From contig NZ_JALPVJ010000035.1 of assembly GCF_023544445.1 (NCBI RefSeq), positions 16,405-80,404 on the forward strand: a DNA stretch of 64,000 nucleotides, in the 5' to 3' direction. Below are positions 8,473 to 18,501 of this stretch, piece after piece; position 1 is the stretch's first letter; every line of letters begins with the position of its first letter. The notes under the pieces are model-generated. The model did not search any database, had not been told where the DNA came from, and saw only the letters and a program-made list of their open reading frames with translations. The position numbers were made by a program, and so were the translations under genes. Source of the DNA: Actinoplanes sp. M2I2. GTDB lineage: Bacteria > Actinomycetota > Actinomycetes > Mycobacteriales > Micromonosporaceae.

Positions 8473-11131
8473 CGCCCAGCTTGGGGTAGGCGTTGTAGAG
8501 GTGGGTACCGACGGTGCGCGGTGACATGCGCAGGTGGGTCGCGATCTCGATGTTGCTCAGGCCCTCGGCCGCCAGCCGGACGATCCGCTGCTGCTGAGGG
8601 CTGAGCGAGCCGAGCGGACCGGTGACATCCGACGACTCCCCGGCCGCGGACAGCTCGATGCGAGCGAGTTCGGCCAGTCCCTCGGCGCCCAGCCGATCGA
8701 GCAGCACCACCGCCTCAGACAGGTGCTCCCGAGCCGCGACGACCCGGCGTTGGCGGCGCAGCCAGGCGCCGTAGTGCATCCGGGCCAGGGCCCGCTCGAA
8801 CGGCCAGGCTTCGCCGGCCGGGTCGTCGACCGCGCCCCGGAAACCCGCCTCGCTGTTCTCGTCGTCGGTCAGCATGGCGCGGATCTGCGCATGGCGCATC
8901 CGCCGGCGCGCGTTGTCCGGCCCGGCGCAGGCGTCGAGCACCCGCAGCGCCTCCGCGGCCCGGCCGGTACGCACCGCGGTCACCGCCAGGCCCAGGAGCA
9001 TGTGGCCGGTGAAGTCCGGGTACAGCGCGCCGCCGTTTGGTCCGAACAGCGCGCGGTGGTGCCGGTAGGCCGCCTCGTGGTCACCCTCAGCGAAGGCGGC
9101 GATGCCCAGGGCCTGACGCAGGCGCGCGGCCACCCGGCGATTCTGGTGGAGGTCGACGCGGGTCCACACCGACTCCGCCAGGCTGCGCGCACCCGGGCCG
9201 TCGCCGCGCAGGGCGGCCAGGGTGGCCCGCATGGCCACCACCTCCACCTCGAGCAGGCGCAGGTCCGCAGCGTCGCAGGCGGCCTGCGCCCGGGCGATGA
9301 GCGCGTCCGCCTCCGGCCACCGCCCCGCATCGATCAGGCTGCTGGCCAGCGGCAGGAAGAGCTCCGGGAGTTCGGCCACCCCGTCGGACCAGGTCCGGGC
9401 CAGGGCCGCCTGACGCAGCGCGGTCGCGGTGGTGGTCTCCCCGGCGATGTCGGCGGCGTCCGCGACCCAGGTCGCGTGCAGAGCAGTGAGGCGGTCGGCG
9501 ATCGGCCCGGCGGGCGGCAGCGCGGCCGACTGGGCGTACGGGTCGATGGCCGCGCTGACGGCAGCACGCATCACCCGTATTCCGGGATCGGCGGCGGCCG
9601 GATCCGTCTCCCGCAGAAGCCGGCGGGCGATCGACCGGTGCTCGTCGATACCGGACAGACGGGAGACCAGAGCCGCGGCGGAAGCCAGCCGCAACCGCTC
9701 CACGGCGTCACCCGGAGGCCGCTCGTGGGTCCGGGCGAGCAGAAGGTCCATCGCCTCCCGCTGCCGGGCGCTGCGGCACAGCGCCAGCGTCACCTCCGCG
9801 GTGGCAACCGGGGTGACCGCTGCGGGGTCCCGGCGCCGGGCCTCGGCGTACAGCTCCCGCACCCAGCCGGAATGGCCGGTCACGCCGGCGCTGAGCAGCG
9901 CCGTCGCGTACCGGCCGGCCGCCACTGCGGGATCCGGGGACAAACCGGCCGCCAGGTGCAGGGCCTCGGCATGCTCGGCGTGCGCACCGCTTCGCCGGGC
10001 CTGCTCGCCGCCCAGCTCCAGAGCGGCGGCGACCGGCTCGGCGAGCCCGCTGGTGGCCGCGGCCAGGTGCCGGGCCCGCAGCAGCGAACCGGCCGGGAGC
10101 ACCGCCGCGAACTGCCGGTGCAGCTCGGCGCGTTCCACGGCCGGCCGGGACAGGTAGGCCGCCATCCCGGCCAGCGGGTCGGCGAAGCGCACCGCCCCGC
10201 CGTCCGGTTCCAGCAGCCCGGTGGCGACCACCTCGTCGAGGGCGGCCCGGCCGGCCGACGCGGCGATCAGCACCACCGGCACAGACTCGTCGCCGAGCGT
10301 CGCGCTGACGTAACCGGCCAGGCGGCGGGTCGACTCGTCCAGATCGTCGAGCAGGGCCGCATACCGTTGCCGCAGCTGCTCCGCCCAGGTCGACGGCGGC
10401 CGCAGCACCTCGGCGGTGGTGGCGTTCGGGAACAGGGTGGCGAGGTCGGCGATGGCCTGCGGCTTTCCCGCGGTCAGCTGCAGCAGCCGGCGCCGGGCGC
10501 GCCCGGTGACCTCGGACAGCCGGGTCGCGAGCAGCCGGGCCGCGGCCACCTCCGGCAACGGGTCGAGCCGCAGGACATCCACCCCGGCGGGCACCACCGA
10601 CGCCGCGGCGGACCGGCGGACGCCGAGCAGCATGACCAGCGGACCCGGCGGCGGTGCGACGATCAGATCCGACAGCACCTGAGCCGACACCGGGTCGGCC
10701 AGGTGCAGGTCGTCGACGGTCATCAGGGTCGGCCCCGGCTGCAGCCTGATCAGGGCGCGCAGACTGAGCGCGAGAGCGCGGGCCAGCTCGTCGTGGCCTT
10801 GCGGCTGCAGGTTCAGGGCGTCCACCGCCAATGAGCGGGCCGCCGACGGCAGCTCGGGGACCGATCGCCGCAGGGCGATCAGCAGCCGCTGGGCCGTCAG
10901 GCCCCCGAGGTCCTTCTCGTCCTGATGCCCGGCGGTGCACAGCACCCGGAAGGTCCTCTGCCGCGCCACGCGGGCCGCGACGGTCAGCAGGGCCGAGGTA
11001 CCAGCGCCCGCGTCGCCGACGATCGCCAGCCGGGCGCCACCGCGCCGGACGGGATCGAGAATCGCATCGATGGTGGACCATTCGTCAGCGCGGCCGAGCA
11101 GGTCCGGCGGCGCGGTCTCTGTCGTGTTGAT
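8435..11131 (-). CDS. LAL-type LuxR regulator with damaged P-loop and non-standard start
   Basis: Member of the LAL array with C-terminal HTH GLSNIEIATHLRMSPRTVGTHL and Walker B-like TLMTVDDLHLAD. The first standard start is a GTG at 10969, but the same frame continues upstream with family-like sequence: PPDLLGRADEW, then GDAGAGTS where the P-loop belongs. The P-loop Lys is Thr. No ATG, GTG or TTG occurs in frame between the upstream gene's stop (11149-11151) and 10969. An ATC at 11131 is preceded at 7 bases by GGAG and would give 898 residues, like its neighbours. Either AUC is used, the start codon has mutated, or the short GTG form is made. The upper boundary is therefore tentative. Confidence 0.8.
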   Translation of the reverse strand: MNTTETAPPDLLGRADEWSTIDAILDPVRRGGARLAIVGDAGAGTSALLTVAARVARQRTFRVLCTAGHQDEKDLGGLTAQRLLIALRRSVPELPSAARSLAVDALNLQPQGHDELARALALSLRALIRLQPGPTLMTVDDLHLADPVSAQVLSDLIVAPPPGPLVMLLGVRRSAAASVVPAGVDVLRLDPLPEVAAARLLATRLSEVTGRARRRLLQLTAGKPQAIADLATLFPNATTAEVLRPPSTWAEQLRQRYAALLDDLDESTRRLAGYVSATLGDESVPVVLIAASAGRAALDEVVATGLLEPDGGAVRFADPLAGMAAYLSRPAVERAELHRQFAAVLPAGSLLRARHLAAATSGLAEPVAAALELGGEQARRSGAHAEHAEALHLAAGLSPDPAVAAGRYATALLSAGVTGHSGWVRELYAEARRRDPAAVTPVATAEVTLALCRSARQREAMDLLLARTHERPPGDAVERLRLASAAALVSRLSGIDEHRSIARRLLRETDPAAADPGIRVMRAAVSAAIDPYAQSAALPPAGPIADRLTALHATWVADAADIAGETTTATALRQAALARTWSDGVAELPELFLPLASSLIDAGRWPEADALIARAQAACDAADLRLLEVEVVAMRATLAALRGDGPGARSLAESVWTRVDLHQNRRVAARLRQALGIAAFAEGDHEAAYRHHRALFGPNGGALYPDFTGHMLLGLAVTAVRTGRAAEALRVLDACAGPDNARRRMRHAQIRAMLTDDENSEAGFRGAVDDPAGEAWPFERALARMHYGAWLRRQRRVVAAREHLSEAVVLLDRLGAEGLAELARIELSAAGESSDVTGPLGSLSPQQQRIVRLAAEGLSNIEIATHLRMSPRTVGTHLYNAYPKLGVSSRQELNTLLR

Positions 11132-11148
11132 AGCCGGTCTCCAACCGG

Positions 11149-13830
11149 TCAGGCGGCCACCACCGCGCCGCGCAACTGGGCGCGGCGGGTGATGCCCAGC
11201 TTCGGGAAGATCTGATAGAGGTGGAAACTGACTGTTCGCGGGGCGATCTTGACCTGGGTCGCGATGTCGCGATTCGACAGTCCGTCCGCGGCCAGCCGCG
11301 CGATCCGTTGCTGTTGCGGCGTCAGCGCGGTGAAAGGCGCCTCACCGGTGACCGGCGCCCGGACGCCGACGGCGCGCGACTTCTCCCGCACGACGGCGGC
11401 CTCGTGCGAGGCGCCGGCCCGGACCAGGATGTCCAGCGCGGCGACCAGCAGGGGCCGAGCCTGGGAATACCGCCGCTGGGCCGACAACCGATGGGCGTAC
11501 GCGGTTTGGGCGGTCGCGTACTCGTGCGGCCACCGGTCTGCCGCGTCCAGTCTCGCCAGCAGCGCCGTCATCCGCCGGCCCGCCGCTTCGTCGTGCGGGT
11601 GCAGCAGCGCCGACGCGACCTGCCACGACCACTCCCGGCGATCCGTCGGGCGCGCCGCGCGGGCCCGGGCCAGGCGGAGCACCCCGGCGACCTCGGGCCG
11701 GCGGCCGGCGACCACGGCGGCCGCGGCGAGCTCGACGACCGAGCGCTGCGCCATCAGGTAGTGCAGCGGTGATCCGTCCGGCGCGAACATCTGCAGGTAC
11801 GTCGTACACGCCTGGTCGATGTCGCCGGCCGCGGCGGCGAGCTGCCCGGCGGCTCTCAACCGCAGGTAGCGCACCAGTCGGCTGCCGGCCGGACCGGCGG
11901 CCGCGTCCCGGTCGAGCAGCGTGCGAGCCTCGTCGAGCTCGCCCCGGCGAATCAGCACGGTGGCCTGCTGCGCGGCCAGAGCCCGCCGCACCACCGCGAA
12001 CCGGTTGCCGCCGACGAAGTCGGTCGCGTCCCGCAACGCCGTCGCCGCCTCGTCGAGGAAGCCGCATTCCAGGAGCACCTCGGTGAACAGCACGGTGGCC
12101 AGCGCCGAGACGCCGTACGACTGGTCGGTCCGCGCCCACTCCAACGCCCGGCGGTAGTGGTCGACGGCGATCTCGGTGTCGTCGGTGACCCACGCGATTC
12201 CGGCCACCGACATGAGCCGCGCACGCTCGGCTCCGTGTTCGACCGGTTCCATCAGCGGCGAGTTCTGCAGGGCGCCGTGGCGTCCCGTCCAGCCCGCGGG
12301 ATCCGCCACCGCGTCGGCCAGCGCGATGGGGAACGACGGCGGTTGCGTGCCGCGGCGGTCCGGGCCGAATCGGTTGATCAGCCGGCCCAGCGCGCTCACG
12401 TCGGCGGGATGGCCGTCGCTGAGCACGGACCGGGCCGCGAGCGAGAGCAGGCCCGACACGTGCTCCGGATCCGCCAGTGGCGCGGCCAGCAACCGGTTCA
12501 GCCGGCCGAGGACGGTCCGGCCGGGCCGGAACATCGCGGTGTTGCCGAGGGCCATCGCGGTGGCGGCGTGCCGGGCCGGGTCGTCGTCGTGCGCCCGCAT
12601 CCGGTCCCACAGGTCTAACGCCCAGGCGATGTCGCCGCTGCGGTCGGCCTCAGCCGCCGCCCGGCCGTACAACCGGGCTGCGTCCTGTTCGTCGGTGCTC
12701 CACTGCGCGGCCCGTTCCAGCATCGCCGCGGCGTCCAGGCCCCGGCCGTGCCGCGCGGCAGACTCGGCGGCGCGTTCGAATACCGCGGCCCCGTCGTCGT
12801 CGGTCGGCTCCACCAGGTGGGCGGCGTGCCAGTCACGCAGCGGTGCGTCCGCCGGCAGCACGCCGACCAGGGCGGCATGCGCATCGTGCCGCGCGCTGGG
12901 CGCGGCGGTGAACAGACACCGGATCCGGTCCATCGGGTGCACGAACCTCAGACGGCCCGCCACCACCGAGATCAGCCCGGCTTCCTCCGCGGGCCGGCAG
13001 TCCGGAAGACCCGCTCCGGCCGCGCTCAACAGGATGCCGAGGTCCTCCTCCTCGGTGGTCGCCGCCACCAGCAGGAGCCGGCGCGTGACGGTCGGCAGCG
13101 CGCCGAGATCGCCCGCGACCTCGCCGCCGAACGGGTCGGCCGCCGGGTCGGCCACCCTGACGAGCCGGGTGATCACCTCCGGGTTGCCGCGGGCGAGCCG
13201 GAGAATGTCAGCGCGCATCCGACCGGTCGGCGCCTGCGGCAGACCGTCCAGCAGGCCGGCCGCCGCGGTCGCGCTCAGCGCCGGCACCGGGAGCAACCGG
13301 ATACCCTCGTGCGGCCGGCCGAAGCCCGCGACGGTGCGCGAGGCCAGCAGGACGACCAGGCGCTCGCCGGACATACGGCGCGCGACGAACCTCAGCAGCG
13401 ACATCGTCTCGTCGTCCTCGGCCGCCACGTCGTCGAGCACGACCAGCACCGGGCCCCCGCGACACAGGAACTTCACGACGGCCAGCACCGCCATTCGCAG
13501 GGGCACCGGGCCGGGCGCCTGCGGACCACCGGCAAGCCGCTGGGCCAGCGGCCGGCGCAGCCCCTCGGGCAGCCGGTCGGTCGCCGCGAGCAACGAGGTC
13601 AGCAGCACCTCTTCGGCCGACGTCGCGGCCGCCTGACCGCCGACCACCAGGAAACCCGCCGACCGCGCCATGGTGATTCCACGACGCAGCAGCACGGTCT
13701 TGCCGATCCCTGCGTCGCCGACCAGCGCCACCATCCGTGGGCCGCCGACACTGTCGTGCAGGGCTGCGAGGAGAGAGCGCTCCTCGGCGGCCCGTCCAGG
13801 CAACGCGGCTCCGTCCACCGGCTCCGTCAC
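11149..13830 (-). CDS. LAL-type LuxR family ATPase regulator
   Basis: 893-residue LAL regulator. Seen: Walker A GDAGIGKT at residues 38-45, Walker B VLVVLDDVAAED, a helical middle, and a C-terminal HTH with GLSNRDIATQVKIAPRTVSFHL. The GTG at 13830 is chosen because GGAGG lies 8 bases before it and the LPGRAAEE block follows; the frame is open further upstream without conserved features. The HTH groups with that of the next regulator (ending at 8435) rather than with the other three, suggesting a second sub-lineage. Its stop lies 17 bases before the proposed start of that gene, so the two are likely co-transcribed. Confidence 0.92.
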   Translation of the reverse strand: MTEPVDGAALPGRAAEERSLLAALHDSVGGPRMVALVGDAGIGKTVLLRRGITMARSAGFLVVGGQAAATSAEEVLLTSLLAATDRLPEGLRRPLAQRLAGGPQAPGPVPLRMAVLAVVKFLCRGGPVLVVLDDVAAEDDETMSLLRFVARRMSGERLVVLLASRTVAGFGRPHEGIRLLPVPALSATAAAGLLDGLPQAPTGRMRADILRLARGNPEVITRLVRVADPAADPFGGEVAGDLGALPTVTRRLLLVAATTEEEDLGILLSAAGAGLPDCRPAEEAGLISVVAGRLRFVHPMDRIRCLFTAAPSARHDAHAALVGVLPADAPLRDWHAAHLVEPTDDDGAAVFERAAESAARHGRGLDAAAMLERAAQWSTDEQDAARLYGRAAAEADRSGDIAWALDLWDRMRAHDDDPARHAATAMALGNTAMFRPGRTVLGRLNRLLAAPLADPEHVSGLLSLAARSVLSDGHPADVSALGRLINRFGPDRRGTQPPSFPIALADAVADPAGWTGRHGALQNSPLMEPVEHGAERARLMSVAGIAWVTDDTEIAVDHYRRALEWARTDQSYGVSALATVLFTEVLLECGFLDEAATALRDATDFVGGNRFAVVRRALAAQQATVLIRRGELDEARTLLDRDAAAGPAGSRLVRYLRLRAAGQLAAAAGDIDQACTTYLQMFAPDGSPLHYLMAQRSVVELAAAAVVAGRRPEVAGVLRLARARAARPTDRREWSWQVASALLHPHDEAAGRRMTALLARLDAADRWPHEYATAQTAYAHRLSAQRRYSQARPLLVAALDILVRAGASHEAAVVREKSRAVGVRAPVTGEAPFTALTPQQQRIARLAADGLSNRDIATQVKIAPRTVSFHLYQIFPKLGITRRAQLRGAVVAA

Positions 13831-14052
13831 ACCAACCACCTCCGTTCCTCCGCCATCTTCAGCGCGGGGGTGGAGCCGCTGGTATACGTCCCGTGACCTA
13901 TGCACTAGCGACCTGCACCACATACGTCGGCGGACGGCACCGCCCGCGCTGGTGCGATGACCGGCGGCACCAGCCGAAACGGGTCCGTTCACGGGCCCCG
14001 GCCGAGTCGTTCTACTCATGTCGGAGCCGACGTCTACGTCGATGACGTAGAC

Positions 14053-16788
14053 CTAGCCGAGGCGGGCCAGCGCGCTCCGCAGCTGGGTCCGGTTGCTGAT
14101 GCCCAGCTTCGGGAAGACCTTGTACAGGTGGGTCCCGATCGTCCGGTGGGAGAGATAGAGCTGGTCGGCGATCTCCTTGTTGGACAGACCGTCCGCGGCG
14201 AGCTCGACGATGCGCAGCTCCTGCGGGGTGAGCTGGGTGAGCCCGGCCGCCGAGCGGGGCGCGGCGGGCGCGACCCCGGCGGCCCGTAGCTCGGTCGTGG
14301 TGCGCTCCACCCAGGGATGCGCACCTACTGCCTCGAACGCCCGCAAGGCAGCACTGAGCTGCTCACGGGCATCAACGATGCGCTTGCGGCGGCGCAGCCA
14401 TTCGCCGTAAGCCAGCCGGGTGCGCGCCACCTCCAGCGTGCCCGGGTTGGCGGCGCTGCCCGCCAGCGCGGCCGCGAAATGCTCCTCGGCGTCCGCGCCC
14501 GGTTCGGCCTGCGCCAGCCCGCGATGGACCAGGTTGTCGAGGTACGGGCTGGCGAACGCCTCGGCGTGCCGGGCGGCCTGCTCCAGCAACGGCAGCACCC
14601 GGGGCCCGCGGTCGGTCCGTACGGCGGCCTCGGTCAGGTCGGCGAGCGACCACAGGCCGGTGGTGGTGCTGGCCTGGGCGGCGCTCAGGGAGATCCAGGC
14701 GTCCTCGTGCCGGTGCTCGTTGAGGGCGATGAGACCGGCCGACCAGCTCGCCCGGGCCCGGATGAAGGTAACGGCGGGCCCGTCCGCACTTTCCAGGGCC
14801 GTCCGCGCGCGAGCGTTGTCGCCCTGCCAGGCGTAGGCCCGGGCCGCGATCGTCGCCGCGTCTGCGGTGGTGATGCGCAGCCCCAGGTCGGCACCGAGCC
14901 GCAACGCCATCTCGGCGTCGGACAGGCCGTCCCGCAGCTGTCCCGTGCCGATGAGCACCAGCGCCCGCTGGCGAAGCATCCAGGCCTCGTCGCCGGGCGC
15001 GCCGCCGCGGTGGAAGTGATCGACGCCCAGGTTCCAGCACTCGAGCGCGGCCGAGAGGTCGTGCACGGCCTCCAGCACCAGCCCGACCCCGATGATCATC
15101 TGAGACCGGCTGGGCGATCGCCCGGCCTCCGTCGAGAGGTAGTCCCGAACCCGGCGCACCAGGCCCGGTATCTCGGCCCGGGCCTGTAGGGCGTAGCGGG
15201 CCGGGTCGACCAGCACGTGCCCGACCAGCGCGTGCAGGCTGCCCTCACCGCCGTCCGCCGCGTCGATCGCCCCGATGAGCCGTTCGCGCAGGTCGCCCGG
15301 CAGCACGTGGATCGCCTGGGCGGTGGCCGCCGTGGCCAGCACCCGCAGACGCTGGAGCCGGTTGGCGTGCCCGTCCGGGCCGGCCAGGCGGGCCACCAGA
15401 TCGAGCAGTTCGCCGGTGTTGCGGCCGGGAATCGCGGCGCTGGCACCCAGCGCCACCTCGGTGAGGATCAGCTGGGTGAGCACCTCCGGGTTCTCACCCA
15501 GCGACCACGCCTCGCGGACCAGCAGCGCACTGTCGGCGACCTCACCGGCCTGCCGGGCGATCTCGGCGGCGGCCGCGAGCCGGCGGGCCCGCTCGGTCAC
15601 CGAGGACGACAGCGCGGCCGCCCGGCGCAGGGCGGCGGTCGCCTCGACCAGAGCGCTGCGCTTGCGGGCCCGGGTCGCGCTGTCCTCCAGCGCGGCGGCC
15701 ACCTCGTCGTCGAAGTCCGGGGCCGCCGCGGCCGCGTGCCACGCGGCCCGGTCCGGGTCGGTTGCGGCGGCGGCCAGGACGCGGTGGGCGGCCGTCCGGT
15801 CGGCGAACGAGGCGGCGCCGTAGACGGCGGATCGCACCAGTGGATGCCGAAGCAGGATGCGATCACCCGCGACGGTCGCCAGGCGGCATTGTTCGATCGG
15901 AGCGAGATCCTCGACCCCGAGACCGGCGCCGGCCGCGGCGGCCATCAGATGCCGCAGCGACGACTCGGGGGCCGCGGCGATCAGCAGCAGCATGCGGCGG
16001 CTGTTCTCACCGAGGCCGACCGCATCGGCCAGGAATGCCTGCTCCAGCCGTCTGGTCATCGGCAGCCACCGCTCATCGCCGCCGGGGTGATGACCGACCG
16101 TCAGCGCCCGGGGCAGCTCGGTCAACGCCAATGGGTTGCCCACGGCCTCCGCCAGCACGAGCGAACGGGTAGGCGCGTCGAGCGCCGGCTCCTGTTCGCG
16201 CAGCAGCAACTCGGACTCGGCCCGGTCGAGCGGGCCGAGCGGGAGCACCGGGACCGACGCGAAGACTTCCGAATCGGGCCGGACCGTCATGATCAGTAGC
16301 ACTCGCGCCTGCGACAGCCGGCGGGCAACAAAGGAAATCGCCTGGGCGGTGGAGGCGTCCAGCCACTGGGCGTCCTCGACGACCACCACCAGCGGCCGGC
16401 CGGCCGACAGCTCCTCGAGCAGGCCGAGTACGGCGAGTCCCGTCATCAGCCGGCTCGGCGCCGGCCCGTCGGCCTGGCCGAGTGCCACCTCCAGCGCCTG
16501 CCGTTGCCGCTGCGGAAGAGTGTCCAGCCGATCGATGACCGGGTGCAGGAGTTCGTGCAGGCCGGCGAAGCCCGAGGTCGTCTCGCTGTGCACCCCGGTG
16601 CAGCGCAGCTCGCGGAAACCCCGCTCGGTGGCCACCCGGACCACCGCGTCGACGAGGGTGCTCTTACCGATGCCGGCCTCGCCCTCGACGACCACGGCCT
16701 GCCCGCCGGGCCCGACCGCCTCGAGCAGCTCGCGGAGGCGGGAAAGTTCCTGCTCGCGCCCGATCAGGGTGGGGGTGGGAGCGGACAC
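14053..16788 (-). CDS. LAL-type LuxR family ATPase regulator
   Basis: 911-residue LAL regulator starting with GTG. Seen: LIGREQEL block, intact Walker A GEAGIGKS at residues 36-43, Walker B VVVVEDAQWLD, helical middle, and C-terminal HTH GLSNKEIADQLYLSHRTIGTHL. The HTH matches those of the first two regulators in the window. It starts 15 bases after the stop of the flavoprotein gene on the same strand and so probably sits in that operon. About 220 bases separate it from the next regulator downstream. Confidence 0.93.
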   Translation of the reverse strand: MSAPTPTLIGREQELSRLRELLEAVGPGGQAVVVEGEAGIGKSTLVDAVVRVATERGFRELRCTGVHSETTSGFAGLHELLHPVIDRLDTLPQRQRQALEVALGQADGPAPSRLMTGLAVLGLLEELSAGRPLVVVVEDAQWLDASTAQAISFVARRLSQARVLLIMTVRPDSEVFASVPVLPLGPLDRAESELLLREQEPALDAPTRSLVLAEAVGNPLALTELPRALTVGHHPGGDERWLPMTRRLEQAFLADAVGLGENSRRMLLLIAAAPESSLRHLMAAAAGAGLGVEDLAPIEQCRLATVAGDRILLRHPLVRSAVYGAASFADRTAAHRVLAAAATDPDRAAWHAAAAAPDFDDEVAAALEDSATRARKRSALVEATAALRRAAALSSSVTERARRLAAAAEIARQAGEVADSALLVREAWSLGENPEVLTQLILTEVALGASAAIPGRNTGELLDLVARLAGPDGHANRLQRLRVLATAATAQAIHVLPGDLRERLIGAIDAADGGEGSLHALVGHVLVDPARYALQARAEIPGLVRRVRDYLSTEAGRSPSRSQMIIGVGLVLEAVHDLSAALECWNLGVDHFHRGGAPGDEAWMLRQRALVLIGTGQLRDGLSDAEMALRLGADLGLRITTADAATIAARAYAWQGDNARARTALESADGPAVTFIRARASWSAGLIALNEHRHEDAWISLSAAQASTTTGLWSLADLTEAAVRTDRGPRVLPLLEQAARHAEAFASPYLDNLVHRGLAQAEPGADAEEHFAAALAGSAANPGTLEVARTRLAYGEWLRRRKRIVDAREQLSAALRAFEAVGAHPWVERTTTELRAAGVAPAAPRSAAGLTQLTPQELRIVELAADGLSNKEIADQLYLSHRTIGTHLYKVFPKLGISNRTQLRSALARLG

Positions 16789-16803
16789 CTGTCGGAGTCT
16801 AGG

Positions 16804-18501
16804 TCAGCCCGCCGTTGCACGCTCCCGGGCCTGGTGGACGGACCGGACGGCGCTCGAGCCTTCACCCACCGCCGCTGCGACCCGCTTCATCGAGCCGGAT
16901 CTGACGTCACCGGCGGCAAAGACGCCGGGCACGCTTGTCTCCAGCGGGAGCGGCCCGCCCGGGAACGTGGACCAGCGACCGCCCAGGGCCGTCCGGTCCA
17001 GCTGCTGATCGGTCCGAACGAAACCGTCATGGTCGAGCGCCACGCCGGTGAGCCACGACGTGGCCGGGACGGCGCCGATGAAACAGAACAGACCACCGCA
17101 GTCGATCGTCTGTTCTGTGCCCGAAGTGCGGACGGAGATCGCCGCCAGGCGGTCCACGCCGTGCAGCCGAGCCACCTCACTACCCGTTCGCACCGTGATG
17201 CGCGGCTCGGCCCGGATCCGATCGACCAGGTACGCCGACATCGCGGCGCCCAGCTCCGGTCCCCGCACCAGCAGAGTGACACCGGCCGCGTAACGGCTCA
17301 GCTGCAGAGCGGCCTGACCAGCCGAGTTCGCCCCGCCGACCACCGCGACCGGCATCCCGGCGACCGACTGCGCCTCCAGGTCGGTCGCCGCGTAGTAGAT
17401 GCCGTTGCCGGTGAACTCGTCCCACCGCGCCAGCGGCAGGGACCGGTACTCGGCCCCGGTGGCCACGACCACGGCCCGGGACCGGATCGCGGTGCCGTCG
17501 GCCAGCACGATCGTGTGCAGATCCGAGCCGGGCTGCAGTTCGGCCACGGCACAGGGGCTGGCGATCTGCGTGCCGAACTTCAGCGCCTGCACCGCCGCCC
17601 GGGCCGCGAGGTCGGCCCCGCGCAGCCCGAACGGGAAACCCAGATAGTTCTCGATGCGGGCGCTGGTCGCGGCCTGACCACCGGTGGCCACGGCGTCCAG
17701 CAGCACAGTGGCCAGCCCCTCCGAGGACCCGTAGACGGCCGCGGCCAGCCCGGCCGGACCGGCCCCGACGACGACCAGGTCGTTGACGGACCGGCCGGTG
17801 CGCCGGTAGCTCAGACCGAGAAACTCGCTGAGCGCACCGGTGGTGACGTTGCGTAGCGTCCGGCGGCCGGTGATCACGGCCGGCAGATCGACCGCGGCCA
17901 GCCCGGCGGCGGCCATCACGGTCGCGTCCTCCAGCGCCGCCGGGTCGAGCCAGGCGTGGGCGACGCCCTGCCGGTTCAGGAAGGTGCGCAGAGCAAGACC
18001 GGCGCGGGACCCGGGGTCGCCGATCACCCGCAGGTCGTGCGCCGCCCCCTGGCGCAGCAGCCGGCGCTTGGCCAGGGCTGCGCGCAGGAAAATGTCGGCC
18101 AGGTCCGCCTCCCGGCCCATCAGCCGGCGGAAAGCCTTCGGGTCGATCCGCCAGACAGTGCCCGCGGTGGCAGCGCGCACCGACACGACCCGGGTCTGGC
18201 CGGTGAACAGGTTGAGCTCCCCGGCGAATTGGCCCGGGCCGTACTGCAGGAACACGTCCCCGCCGGGCTCGGCGGCGGCGGTGCGCAGCGACTCCAGCGT
18301 CGCCGTGCCGCACAGGAGCAGGTCACTGTTGGCATCCCCCAACTCGGACAACACCTGCCCGGCGGCGACCTGTTCGGCCACGCCGTACGAGGCGGTCCGC
18401 CGGGACTGCTCGTCGGTGAGCCGGTAGCCGGCTGCGGCCAGAATGTCCCGCTGCCGCTCCCCGATCTCGGGGAACGACGACGGCGATCGGACGTCGGTCA
18501 T
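16804..18501 (-). CDS. cNMP-binding domain fused to thioredoxin-reductase-like flavoprotein
   Basis: 565 residues. The N-terminal third is a cyclic-nucleotide-binding-type beta barrel (FLQYGPGQFAGELNLFTGQ near 85-103). The rest is a TrxR-like FAD/NAD(P)H oxidoreductase: FAD site VVVGAGPAGLAAAVYGSSEG, ATGGQAATS, ENYLGFP, NADPH-type site VAVVGGANSAGQAA, and C-terminal GVFAAGDVRSGSMKRV. The position of the redox CxxC of true thioredoxin reductases reads AATD, so dithiol transfer is unlikely. Its ATG overlaps the stop of the hydrolase by four bases (ATGA), indicating coupling. Role unknown; regulated NAD(P)H oxidation or peroxide chemistry is possible. Confidence 0.9.
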   Translation of the reverse strand: MTDVRSPSSFPEIGERQRDILAAAGYRLTDEQSRRTASYGVAEQVAAGQVLSELGDANSDLLLCGTATLESLRTAAAEPGGDVFLQYGPGQFAGELNLFTGQTRVVSVRAATAGTVWRIDPKAFRRLMGREADLADIFLRAALAKRRLLRQGAAHDLRVIGDPGSRAGLALRTFLNRQGVAHAWLDPAALEDATVMAAAGLAAVDLPAVITGRRTLRNVTTGALSEFLGLSYRRTGRSVNDLVVVGAGPAGLAAAVYGSSEGLATVLLDAVATGGQAATSARIENYLGFPFGLRGADLAARAAVQALKFGTQIASPCAVAELQPGSDLHTIVLADGTAIRSRAVVVATGAEYRSLPLARWDEFTGNGIYYAATDLEAQSVAGMPVAVVGGANSAGQAALQLSRYAAGVTLLVRGPELGAAMSAYLVDRIRAEPRITVRTGSEVARLHGVDRLAAISVRTSGTEQTIDCGGLFCFIGAVPATSWLTGVALDHDGFVRTDQQLDRTALGGRWSTFPGGPLPLETSVPGVFAAGDVRSGSMKRVAAAVGEGSSAVRSVHQARERATAG

